A stretch of DNA of 64,000 bases from Oxytricha trifallax. Taxonomy: Eukaryota; Ciliophora; Spirotrichea; Sporadotrichida; Oxytrichidae. Below the pieces are notes generated by a model that saw only the letters and a list, made by a program, of their open reading frames with translations, did not search any database and was not told the DNA's origin. A program made the translations under genes and the position numbers. The stretch's first letter is position 1; each line of letters starts with the position of its first letter. The DNA lies in contig ARYC01000369.1 of NCBI GenBank assembly GCA_000711775.1, positions 1-64,000 of the forward strand. Reading direction: 5' to 3'. Shown piece by piece: positions 47,093 through 58,171 of the stretch.

Positions 47093-49845
47093 TCAAGTAA
47101 TAATTGTTAAATTCTGATTTAGGGATAGGAGACTCAAAAATTGTTTAAATATTAAAAATAATTTCTATTAAAATTGAATAGAATTCTTTTTCTCATTTTA
47201 TTTTAATTTAAATAAATGTATAATCAATTTTTAATTATGATTCAATAATATTTATCTAGTTTATGAACAGCAATGTTCAAGTATTTACACTATGTACAAC
47301 CCTCCAGCAGCATATAAAACCCTAAAATCCACATTTATCCCAATTATTATCAAAGCCACTATCAATATGAAAAAACAGAAGTTTAAAAGCGCTTTGTCTA
47401 AATTAATGTCTTTTAGTTCTTTACTTATTGGAATTTCCAGACCTCTGTGATAAGAAGTTTGTAAGATAATTTATTGATTTTATTATTTAGTAAGATTTAA
47501 ATTTATTTCACCGTCTGGTTGACCGTTTATGAAATATCCCTATAATTTAATAGAGTCTATGTTTTAGTTCTAGGCATTGAAAAATATAAATTCTATTAAA
47601 TAGTATGATTATTTGAAAAGAAAAAGTAATAATTATTATTGACAGTGATAGCATGATATTTGGGCCAATTTCTCAAATCTAGTTCCATAATACCGTTTTC
47701 CCCATGTGGCAGTCCATCAAGCCATGGGCCATTGTAATTCATATAGTACGACTAGTTTAACTTATATTTCTTTTCATATAACCCATCGCCATAATTATCT
47801 CTCGGAAATACCCCACAATAAGTAGAACCATCTAGATATTCAAAGTTATATTAATTTTCGTTTTATTCTATTAAATTCCCTTCATCTAGGTAAAATTCAT
47901 TGTAAAATTGTTGAAAAGAGTAATGTGTTTGTCAGTAGAGAATTTTTTGCAATCTACTATCGCTATTTATATATCTCAATTAATCCTGGGATTGATAATG
48001 ATCTATGCTATTTTCGTTTTAACTGTGAATTTACTAGGAGTTTTTAGAGTTTTAGCTCTATCTTATGATCTAATTTTACTAAATTTAATGAGATTAGTAA
48101 CTCCTATAATTGTTCAGAAAATTTGAATTAGAGTTTTATGATTCCTTCATTTCCTCGTTATTTGAGAGAATTGAGTCTTGATTGAATTAAACAGATTTCT
48201 TAGATTTACCAAAAGATACTTGACTTAGCTGAGTGTTTTTTAAGATTGATAAGGAAGTTTAATATTTCCCTTTAATTGGCTAAAGTTAAGTATTTTTCTT
48301 TAATTTTCTGTTTAAATTCGTTTAAATGGTTGAGTCCATATATGATTAATAATTCTTTTCTTCTTCCATGTTATTTAGAAATAAAATTACTAAGATTTAT
48401 TTGATATTTATGTAGAGTTTACAATAAATAAAAATAATTATCTTTTTTTATTATCCTGCCCTTTGTAAGCTCCTCTACTTCCTCTTGTCATAATTTTGCT
48501 TGAACTATTTTCATAAAAATTATCAACCTAATCCTGATTTTACACTTCTATTATTGCTTATTGATCTTGATATTCTTAATCCTCTTCCTCTACATAGTCC
48601 ATTTTCCATTTCTTCCAGCTTTTAACTTTCTATTTTTGTATTTTATTTGACTCTATATTGCTCTCAAAGCCACTGCTGTAATACCCATTGATCATCCTCC
48701 CTTATAATATATACATTAGCATATATAGAGATAATAAAAGTATTTATTAATTTTAAATTATACTCATCAATTGAGCTGATTTCAAATTTAGACTTTTAAG
48801 AGGGTGAGCTGATATTGCTCTCAGAAGGGTCATACCCAATGACCTAATCATTATTTTATATGTGTTTTTATTCTTCATTTATAGAATGTTACTAGTTTTT
48901 TTTATTATTTAATGCTCTTCCCCCGACTTTCATGGCTTAGCTGTGATTCTTAAGATTACTCTTAATTTTTGCTTAATAATGTCGATTAGTAGTAGTAGTG
49001 TTATCGCCAGATAGATTGGAATATTTACCAATCTATAAATTATCTCTATCGATTTAGGAGGGAGTATTGTTTTTATATTGATTTTGTGATTATATATTCT
49101 CAGCGAAGAATGGGTTTATTTTTGTATCTTACTTTAGCTATAAATCCTATATTTATTCATCAAGTTTACTATCAAGAGCAAATTAGTATTATTATTAAGT
49201 GGATGTTGGTTTTTCCTGAGTAGAGTATATATTGAAATAATTAATTTCTGTAGCATCTTCTTAATCTTAAATAATAATTCCATTTGAAATTTAAGGATTT
49301 TCTTCTTAAATTTATTGAATGTCTTGCTACTCTTCAGCTTCGTCTACTTTGGAAACTTTATACTTTATTGTTAATATTTAATCATTATCGTCTTCAGATA
49401 ATTGGATCTATTACACTTCTTAATTACTTTACAAGTTCTCTATTTCATTGAAACTAGAGTCATTTCTCAATATTTAATCAATTCTGCTTTTCCCATGAGA
49501 TATATTTGTCTCGATAACTTCAGTGTTTTTATCAATCAATGTTTTATTAAGCTTATTGCTCTAACTGATCACTTTTTATTCTGAATTTATATGTAATACT
49601 TTCGATTCTTTTTAATTTTACTGAGCAGGTTCATCATTATTTTGTAAATTTAATTAAATCTCTTCGAATTGTTCATCTTTATCTTAGTAATCTATATTAT
49701 TGATGAATTAATTTGCTTAATTTCTTTTTATGTTTTTAGATCAATCTTTTTTATTCATGTCAGACTTAAATTCAAAGTTGAATGAGTTAAAATTATTAGC
49801 AAACTCTGTGTTTTTATGGACTGTTTAATTTACTTATGTCTCCAT
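47093..49845 (-). CDS. MORN-repeat-like protein with a C-terminal membrane segment
   Basis: ATG 49843-49845 starts a Gln/Asn-rich region (METQVNQTVHKNTEFANNFN). The middle is disordered and charged (about 49700-48470). Degenerate MORN-type repeats follow: FEYLDGSTYCGVFPRDNYGD, YMNYNGPWLDGLPHGENGIM (about 47860-47660) and LQGYFINGQPDGEINL (about 47540). The end reads SYHRGLEIPISKELKDINLD and then a hydrophobic helix (LLNFCFFILIVALIIIGINV). MORN repeats commonly bind lipids or link membranes to cytoskeleton. A TGA at 47093-47095 is the first stop in the last frame but the true end may be earlier (about 47290). Gaps near 47540-47640 and 47890-48470 are unassigned introns or IESs. Confidence 0.5.
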
Positions 49846-50057
49846 CAAAACTATTTTAGTTAATATTAATTATTAATTTATTGTAAATAATTCATTTTAT
49901 AAATAATTTTATATGTATTAAATCATTTGCATGTATCGAATTCAATTTTAAATATGAATCGTAATAATTTTAATAAATATCATTCTAAATCAAATTTATA
50001 AAGCTAAAATTAATAATTAGATATAAAAAATACAATTTTTTCAGACAGGGATAAAAA

Positions 50058-50515
50058 ATGGAAACATCTAAACCAAAAGATATTGAGGTATTTTATAGCA
50101 TTTTGACTAGAAATATAATATTTTATATCTTATTTTCTTTCACTTTGAAAATATTCATCTCAATTTATGATGATAAATCTAAGTATTATTTTGATAGGAA
50201 CCTTAAACCAGTTAGAATCAGGAATAGAATACAAATCAAGTTGAGGAAGATGATAGTCAAAAATTTGCAGAAAATGATTTAAATAGAGAGAAATTTGATT
50301 ATATAGTCTTTGGCAGTGGCCTCACTGAGAATATTCTAGGAGCGTAAGTTAAATAAGTCAATAGTATAGTTTTATGTAAATTGCTAGAAGAAAGGGGTTT
50401 TAAATTTAATATGTAGAGCTCTGTCGATAGCAGGTCACAAATGCTTGTTTTTAGATCAGGCTGATAGATATGGAGGCAGTATTTTGAATTTCAATCTTGA
50501 ACATTACCTTAACTA
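50058..50515 (+). CDS. N-terminal part of a Rab escort protein / GDI-superfamily protein
   Basis: ATG 50058 begins METSKPKDIE. After an unassigned insert the frame resumes near 50195 (TSQNQEQNTNQVEEDDSQKF) and reads REKFDYIVFGSGLTENILGA. A GT-AG intron (50344-50416) follows, then ALSIAGHKCLFLDQADRYGG and SILNFNLEHYLNY. This is the Rossmann FAD-type signature shared by GDI and Rab escort proteins (DYIVxGxGLxExI; H..DxxDRYGG). Its N-terminal acidic extension and divergence from the canonical GDI at 32.9-34.6 kb favour REP. The downstream blocks expected in this superfamily (DL.PK, LV..L..S..., YP.YG) are not present next to it. Either the rest lies elsewhere in the germline or this is a truncated copy. 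Confidence 0.65.
50344..50416 (+). other. GT-AG intron in the REP-like gene
   Basis: GTAAGTTAAA...ATATGTAG between GGA GC and A GCT CTG; splicing gives NILGAALSIAGHKCLFLDQ in frame. Confidence 0.8.
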
Positions 50516-52087
50516 CAGTAACAATATTAGCAAAGAAATATTCATTCTTTTACTTTAGTTTAATGCAAAATTTTCTCATTCAAAATATCTCTATCTATTT
50601 AAAAAAGCTAACATCAAATGGAGAAAAGCTCCCAAAGTTGAGAGTATTAGAAATCAAATCTTTATTACTATTGATAAATGGAAAGAAATAAACCAAGAAC
50701 TTTATATAACTAATCGAAGAGACAACTCTAATCTCTCAGAAATGAATCACATGAGAAATATTGAGGAAATGCTCTCTGGCATTGTAATAAAAGGAGCAAG
50801 CATCTGGGAATAGATTAAGACTGATAAGTTGCAAAGAAAGCTTGAAGTTGAAAAGAGTTTCATTAAGTCAAAAATGGAAGTACTAAAGATTCAAGATGAA
50901 ATGTCGAAAAATAACAGAGGCCCTACATCTCTCCTGAGATTCAAAACTTAAAAGCTGGGCAATCATTTAAATCTATCGAGACAATAAAATGCTCCATAAA
51001 GTTAAAGTTTCAGAGGTGCCTCGAGACACTTTAATAGTACCATTCATAATAAACAGGCTACACAGGATATACTATCTTAATCTTCTTAAACCACTTTATA
51101 TGGATTCTAGAAAAAGACTAATATTCCCGTAATAAATATCACAAATTTGGATAGATCTTTAAACAAAAAGCATGCACAATCAATGCAGAATCCGATATCA
51201 TCTGTGCAAGAAAAACTTGACTAAAAAATGTTCTCAATAAACTTGATTCCTTAAAACCTCGAAGAATCGATTCAGAGCATAAACCACAAGCCAGACTAGT
51301 AAGTTGAAAAATCAAGGTAGTCTAATATAATTTCACAAACTATGAAAGTTTAAGACGACAATAACGACTCAGAAATATTTACAGACTCTGATATAAGCTA
51401 TTAGACATCTCCAGATTAAGAAAAATCGTAGCAGTCGATAAGATTTAACTTTCAACTATTTCCGTAGAGTGATCAATCTTAAAAGATGCAGGAAGAAATA
51501 AGGCCGAGGAAAAAACTCAGTTCCAGTGATAATCGTTTGTCTAAATACATGAGGACGCGGACTGTGGCTGCGACAAAGAAAGGAAGGTCTAGCGTTGGCA
51601 ATCCTGGAAATAATATATCTAATTAAAGCTTTAAAAATATATCTTAAGGATATATATTAAGTTGTTTATTTTTAATTCTTTTAATCTTTTATGTATATAT
51701 TAAAATATGATATTTATTTTAGTCTATAGAAATTGATTTTATAACGTTATATTTCTTTTTATACATTTTAAAGAATTGAAATATGTTTTTATAACTAATC
51801 CATCATTTTCTATTCTTTAAATGTAAGAAAAGAAATATAACGTTATAAAATAAATTTGTATGTGTAAAATATTCTTAATCAATTAAATAATAAAGAGTAA
51901 CCTAATATGAATTAATTTTTAGGTATTAAATGGTGGTCTCGATTTAATAGTTCTTTCAAGACTTAACAGATAGAATTCAAATATAATAAACAGGGAATTC
52001 GTCATTGAAGAAGACTTTGAAGAAGACATTTCTACTCCAGTATCGAAATAAAACACATTCAAATAATTAAATAAAGTAAAGATATGA
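50516..52087 (+). CDS. Lys/Ser/Gln-rich protein of unknown function, in frame with the REP-like head
   Basis: The frame stays open from the REP-like block through YLFKKANIKWRKAPKVESIR, NHMRNIEEMLSGIVIKGASI, LEVEKSFIKSKMEVLKIQDE, a disordered Gln/Ser-rich region with many TAA/TAG codons, and a basic patch (MRTRTVAATKKGRSSVGN), up to 51660. After the IES 51661-51929 it ends LNGGLDLIVLSRLNRQNSNI ... EEDFEEDISTPVSKQ with TGA 52085-52087. None of this resembles the C-terminal two thirds of REP/GDI. It may be a separate gene whose first exon/MDS I cannot place; open frames are cheap when TGA is the only stop. No domain is recognised. Confidence 0.5.
51661..51929 (+). other. IES containing an inverted repeat, pointer TATTAA
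   Basis: TATTAA at 51655-51660 and 51924-51929, same codon phase. Excision joins QGYIL to NGGLDLIVLSRLNRQ. The insert holds a ~40-bp inverted repeat (see separate entry). A GT...TTTTTAG intron reading is possible but puts the downstream acidic tail out of frame. Confidence 0.65.
51736..51851. repeat. inverted repeat inside the IES at 51.7 kb
   Basis: Arms 51736-51776 and 51812-51851 are near-perfect reverse complements, sharing ATTTTATAACGTTATATTTC and ATTTxAAAGAAT-type ends with 2-3 differences, separated by 35 bp. The motif differs from the 5.7-kb foldback family. Confidence 0.85.
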
Positions 52088-52678
52088 AATGTTAATAGAA
52101 ATCGATTATAGTTTATAATTACATAAATAATTATAAAAAAAACTATTATAAAAAAAACTTTATGTAATTAGTTGAACGTTTTTAAAGAATTGTATTAAAT
52201 TATATAATTTCAGTTATAAATTTACATATTGGGATTTACACAAATATTAATGGCATTAAAAATGATTTTTCTGATGCATTAAATATCACAAAAACTTATT
52301 TGATTTGAGAAGATTAATTAAGAACATTTAATAAATTCTGTCAATAAACTTTAATATATTTTACTATCCTCTAAATTATGAGCATCTTATGATAATTTTT
52401 AATTAAAAAATAGCAATCAAAATTTCAAATATATTAAGGTAACCAATCCCAAATTGTAATATACTTTAAAAGTTCTAAATTATACTTACAACATAAAAAT
52501 AACACTCATGCTATTTCCCCAAGCTATCCTTATTTTTTAAGTATTTAATCATTTATTTATTTAATTTTTCTCAATTTATGCTATAAAAAAATCCACTATA
52601 TATTTACACATTTGCAATAACAACGACTATCAAAGCTTCTAAAATAACAACAATGCGACTTAAAATCAATCAAATTTC
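52088..52678. other. AT-rich intergenic region
   Basis: Mostly A/T runs with no coding-like frame until about 52590. There an Asn/Gln-rich frame (NNDYQSFQNNNNATQNQSNF) leads in phase into the Met at 52679, so a short upstream exon is possible. Confidence 0.45.
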
Positions 52679-54176
52679 ATGGGCTCAATGAAGAACAACG
52701 TCAACTCTAACAATACACAAGAGGATTCCATCAGTAAGAGTAAAAGTCTGAAAAATAAAGTTAAATTTTCAGATGAAATTTAGCGTAAGAACATTCAAAG
52801 ATAAACGACCACGAGAGGGATTATTAAACCAAGTCTGTTTAGAAAGTAATCATTCTCTAAGTACAAGCCAAATGAGAATAATAATTTGTAGTAATACTTA
52901 GATTCATCCTAATATAAGAGTGATAGGTCTCTAATTGAAGCTATTAATGGCTTTAAATTTGAGAAATAAAGAGAGAGAACTTCAAAATTAGAGTTTGAAA
53001 GGTGTTTTCCAGAGGAAGCTTCATCAATATTAAATGACATTAATAGGGCCAATACTCGCAAAAGTTAATCTAGCTCTCATAGTAGACAAGCGAAAAAGTT
53101 AAGACAAAATAGGAAGCGCTATGAATATCTTATGAACAATTTCGAAATCCAAAAGAAAATCCAGACAACTAAATACTACTATAGAAACGATTAGAGAGCT
53201 GGAAGTTAGCCAAAAAACCAGAACATCTTTAATTCTGACTCTTCAAGCTTATATGGAAATATCTCGGAAGGGGATTAGTATTACTCAAACTACAAAGTAA
53301 GTCCCCCAAGAAAATAATAGCACAAGCCCATTTAAAGAATCAGTGTTGAAAGACTCGAAGAACCAAAACTTGATAATAAACAGGATGAGGACAGTGATTT
53401 GAACACAGAAAGAACTGCAAAAGAATTCAAGCTTTTTGAGAATGAAAGAAGACGGCTGTCTAAAGTAAGTAATTCATCAGGGAGGAGGAAGCAATCAGTT
53501 AATCTTACAATTTAAATACCCTAGAAGCAAGGATCAATATAAGTGATTAAGTAAGATAAAAAACAGAGCTCTCCTGAAAAAAATCAAACTTAAAAAACGT
53601 AGGAACAGGCTAGAAATTAAGTAATTGTTAATCAGTTATTACTTGAAAGATAATAAAATGCTAATTCACTTTTACCTCATGCAGTAAATTTATTTTATGA
53701 TAGGACATTTTTATATTTTAGTGTAATATTTAAATAAAAACACACAATAATAAATTTATTAAGTACTCTTAAATCCTCCAAAAGCGGTTAATCCACTTTC
53801 AGCTTAAAACCCAGGGCTATCAACTTAAATGAGTAATTAATTTGGTGGAAAATCTCCAATAAAATTTAGAAAGTAAAACACTACTTTTAGTGAATAAAGT
53901 GTAAAGGAAATTCAAAAGCTCTTAGAACCAATAGGCTCAAATATGAACAACAATCAAATTACACAATATTCAAATGGAAACTAAAACAATCCTCTCCAAT
54001 TATAATAAGTCACAAATGTGAACTATAACTTCAATACAATAGGAGTGAATAACTTCAATTAATAATACGGCGCCTAATCAATTATGCAGTCTGATGATAA
54101 GTCATTTGTATTTTCCCTGAAAATATTTTATCATGTTCCCATTACTTTCAATAATTTCTAAGTTTTGCTATCATGA
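52679..54176 (+). CDS. disordered Lys/Ser/Gln-rich protein of unknown function
   Basis: ATG 52679 starts MGSMKNNVNSNNTQEDSISK. The frame continues through a basic region (LKNKVKFSDEIQRKNIQRQ), RANTRKSQSSSHSRQAKKLR, YEYLMNNFEIQKKIQTTKYY and a Ser/Gln-rich middle with many TAA/TAG codons. After the IES 53687-53765 it reads NPPKAVNPLSAQNPGLSTQM, GGKSPIKFRKQNTTFSEQSV, EIQKLLEPIGSNMNNNQITQ and QQYGAQSIMQSDDKSFVFSL, ending at TGA 54174-54176. No domain is recognised. The last ~15 codons overlap the 3' end of the opposite gene, so the true stop may be reached earlier through an unseen intron or IES. Confidence 0.6.
53687..53765 (+). other. IES, pointer AGTA
   Basis: AGTA at 53683-53686 and 53762-53765, same codon phase. 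Excision shifts the reading into NPPKAVNPLSAQNP, the frame that stays coding-like to the end of the gene. The pointer is short, and a longer out-of-phase repeat (AAATTTATT) lies nearby, so the border is less certain than others. Confidence 0.5.
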
Positions 54177-57100
54177 GGGATAGGGCTCTACATGCTACTT
54201 ACAGAAGATGATTCAGCATCAACATTCTTTGTGTTATTTTATAGTTGCAAATCAACTCTACTATTTAACTTTGGGTTTTACAGTTAAGTTCTTGACATAA
54301 GCTTGGCGATGGTGTCGCTGCTTATTACTTAGGATTAACCTCTAAAAGCGTTACTATCTTTGATTCTATCTATTCTGAATCTATCTAGAGGACTATCTTC
54401 TTCCTCACTTTCTTGATCCTATTAGGAATTTAATATAAACACACAGATATCTTAATTCTTAATTTAGGCATTTAAGAATATTTGGCTGTTGTGAATTAGT
54501 TTTCATCAGCTCTCAAATCACTTCCATGTTTATTAAGACTATCATATTCCTAACTATGCACATTCATTTTCCTAAACATTTTTCTTTTGTTGGCGACTAC
54601 ATTACTTGGATTTTCAAACTTTTCTAACTGATTAGGTTGCTAACTCTAACCTTTGTTGAGGATTGGTATTGGATCATGATCATCAATAATTTGATCTCGA
54701 GTTGGTGAGTTCTGCTCACTTGTATCTCCTGAAGTGGTTGGCTAAATGTTTACTTTCATAACGATCTTGTCAAGTCTATGATTTGACCTCGATTGCTTGG
54801 CAAAAGTCCTGCGACCCTCTAAAATATTGTTACGAGGCAGCTGCAGTACATCTGAAAGTGGATTGTAACCTTAATTTTGCTGCAAACTCGGCTTAATAGG
54901 ACTGATCTGCTCATCAGCTCTGTAGCTTGAAAAATAATCATCGTCAAGTATGTTATCCAAGCCTTCTTATTGCATGCCAGAATCTTCACCTCTCATGTCT
55001 ATTTTCATCTAATCAAGATCTTTCTAACGTCCTTTGGAAGATTTAGGCCTACTTGTTTGCTATCTATTCATGCCTTTTACATTTTATGCTACTTTAACTG
55101 TATTAGGTTAGTTTTGATGCTGCTTAAAAGCAAAATGCTTGCTGTTTATGATTTTCAATATGTTTTGAGCGATATCTATAATTTTAATTATTTCTTCTTA
55201 ATTGGGATCTCTTAATTAATTTAGACTTTAATCTTCAGGAGAGTCGCTAATAATTCTAGGTTGATCTTTATCAATGCTTGCTTAGTTTATTTACATAGTT
55301 TAATTTTGTGGTACAACTTTCAATGGTTTTTCACTTTTTGATAACTATAAAAGCTACTCTACTTGGTCTTTCATATCACTTTGAGTTATTAGCCTGTGTT
55401 TCTATTCATTAAGTAACTATTGCCCAATTTGACTATCATTGCATTTTTATAGGTATTTTCTGATTTATGAATTTAAATACCTTTAAGTTTGATAGAATAC
55501 CTCTAGATCACTCATACATATTATTAAAATTATAAATTTAATCACTTGAGTCGCTTGATTTATGATTTTCTTTGGCAATGTTCTATATATCCTTACTTAA
55601 TTTCCGTTTTTAAAGAACATTCTTAGACAATGAACTTTTTAAGTCGTTTTGTAGATATATTTGTCCGAGGACCTGCAAAAACCTTTGAGTCTTTTACCAA
55701 TTATTAATTAACTATGAGTTTATAACTGATCCCTTTATTGAGTGAATGTCAGTCTCAGGCATGCTTTTTATTACATCATAAATTTCTTAGGCTTGGTAAG
55801 TTTTATCTTTCAGGAGGATTTAGTAGCATTACTTGTTTATAGAATTGTGTAATTGAATAACATTTGGTTAATTACCATTAGATTATAAAGACATACATAA
55901 AAGGATTAGTGAAAGAAATAAGCTCTATAATTAAATAATATGACCAAAGCCCTAGCTATTTAACTTCAAAGATTTAAATATAGTGCCAATAACCTTCTAT
56001 GAATCAAATTAGCAAAGTTTCATATCGTCTAGTGAACTCATTTAAACATTCAAACTATTTAGCAAATACAAATCCTAGTGTTAGGGATTTACAAAGAATC
56101 CCTTGAACGGTAAGTCTAAAGTTTATTCCACAAATTGCTGGAAAGTAGTCATACTAATCAATTTATGTCTATTCATAAAGTAGTAGCTATTTAATGGGTT
56201 TTGTTTCAAGGTGGATTTATTTAAGAGCTACAGACTGCAAATTAAACTTAGAATAAAGCGGTTTCTGGGCAGATTTTTCTCGTAATCTCTAATGTAATCT
56301 CTTAAAAGTTTTTGAAATTTATCACTTGCTACTTATAGCTACAGTTAAGGAAAGTTTAAATCTTTGAGCAATTATAATAATAAACAATGTATTGAAATAC
56401 TAAGGAAGTTCTAAGATCTCAAATCGTTTTTTTTTATGACAAAACATTTGATTTTTATCATACATCTTGTAAATTTATTGTAAAGCTAAACTTTAATGAA
56501 CATTCGACGATGACTTTTGCACAGGTGGACTGATGCCAAACCTTCTTTTTGGTGATTTACCTATCCCAGGAGATTGAATTTCTTCCTAATTTTCTTAAAC
56601 GTCAGCTTGAACTATTGATGCCCTAGAAAGTGCTGCTAAATTTGAAGTAACCAAGTTTGAATAATGACCAAATTGACCAACTCCACCGTTTGCAGAAGAT
56701 CCAACCATGCCGCTTTACATTTAGGATTTAGCAATGGCTATAAATGAGTAAATTAAAAATAAAAGTTGCTATATCTTCTTGATACATCCTCTCCATATAC
56801 TTCTTAATGTTGGTTGGATTGTTCAAGTATATCACATTGGAATTCATGATTAAATAGTTCAAACTATCAGTCTTACTCAAAGATTTTTTATCATAAATTT
56901 TCTGATTGGAAGTAGGCACTTTATAACTTAGGAATATTTTGTACTTTCGAATTGGTTTCTAGATTGCCAAGATTTAAAATAATTATTATAAAATTAATAA
57001 TATATATATATAAAATTTGTTGCGAATAAATAGTTCTTGATTTTTGGACAATAGTTTTTGTAATTACAGAATGGACAAAAATATTTGAAATAAATATAAT

Positions 57101-58130
57101 TAATTTAAAGATTTTCAAGTTTGAAGCAGTTTAGAAATTCATTCCCACATTTAAACTACTTCTTAATCCTCCAAGGGTTTGATGCATTTAATTACTATTG
57201 ATAAATTATTAAAATATTTATTTTTCATTTTAAATTAATATATTTTTTAATTAAACATCAAATAAAATATAATAATTATTATCACATTTTATAATGCTTT
57301 TTTTATTGCCAATATTAATATAAATTTATTTTATTTAATTTTTGCTTTAATTTATGGAAATAAAATTTGTCTTTTTCAATTAGTTTATTTATTTTATCCC
57401 TCTTGCTTATTAAATTAAATAAAATTAATTAATTCAATATTTTTTAATAAATCAATTAGAAATAATATTTTTACATTAATATCTCCCCCAAAATACGTTT
57501 TTTTATTAATATTGGTATTAATGCTACTACCTCCAGTATATTAATTAAAATCCCCTTGATTACTATGATTTTGACTGCCTTTTTATTTATTCTTATTCTC
57601 CATATTTCTCTTATTAATAGCTGAATATCTTTTATTTTACTCTCTTAAATTTCCCTCATCATTAGTGGTTAATTCCAAAATGATTTGAACAAGGAGTTTC
57701 TTGTCTTCTTCGTTTAGTTCGTTTATGTTTTCTATAAATAAAATGTGTTGTTGTTATAGGTTTTAAAGAGACTGGTGCTAATTTTGAGATTGATTGCTCT
57801 GGAAATTGGTATAATTTATTTAAAGTAAATATTTATGAAAAGTAATATCATAAAACACATAAGAATTTCAGATTTATTAAAATTGAAGACATACTGCTTG
57901 ATTGTATCACTATTATTTTAGCCAATTTTATGGGGATTATGTTTTTATTTACTATCAGGTGATTAGAATTCGATTACACTCATTAAAGCCTAAATGTCCT
58001 TGTCTCTCTATAATTGGTGAGATTTATCAATATTTTTATGTAATTAATCTCGGTTGCTACTTTGATGAAATTCTGGGCTTTAAATTGGAGAATTTAACTA
58101 GTCATGGTATTTCTACTTTTTTGCTTGTTA
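54131..58130 (-). CDS. large Gln/Ser-rich protein of unknown function
   Basis: Coding-like minus-strand blocks run in order: a Gln-rich start (KYHDQLNSPIQSPEFHQSSN, about 58100-57900), NINELNEEDKKLLVQIILEL (about 57730), ALSRASIVQADVQENQEEIQ with KSPKRRFGISPPVQ (about 56700-56520), and a more ordered central part (QVASDKFQKLLRDYIRDYEK; GFGHIIQLQSLFLSLILLCM; QEIYDVIKSMPETDIHSIKG; 56350-55650). A disordered tail follows (SYRADEQISPIKPSLQQNQG; KMFRKMNVHSQEYDSLNKHG), ending SSVSSMQSPIPHDSKTQKLL with TGA 54131-54133. The gaps at 56930-57480 and 57790-57890 are AT-rich and probably IES or intron. It could be more than one gene; no family is recognised. Its 3' end overlaps the opposite gene by 46 bp. 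Confidence 0.5.
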
Positions 58131-58171
58131 TTACAAAAAAAACCAAATACACAGCCAATTAACTAGGATTA

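Noticed and set aside
50058-50200. IES with pointer TAAACCA near the start of the REP-like gene
   Set aside because: The repeat copies are out of phase with the two coding blocks; another border must be used.
57902-58162. Plus-strand open frame of 86 codons
   Set aside because: The minus strand over the same bases gives a Gln/Ser-rich coding-like reading with TAA/TAG codons, consistent with neighbouring exons.
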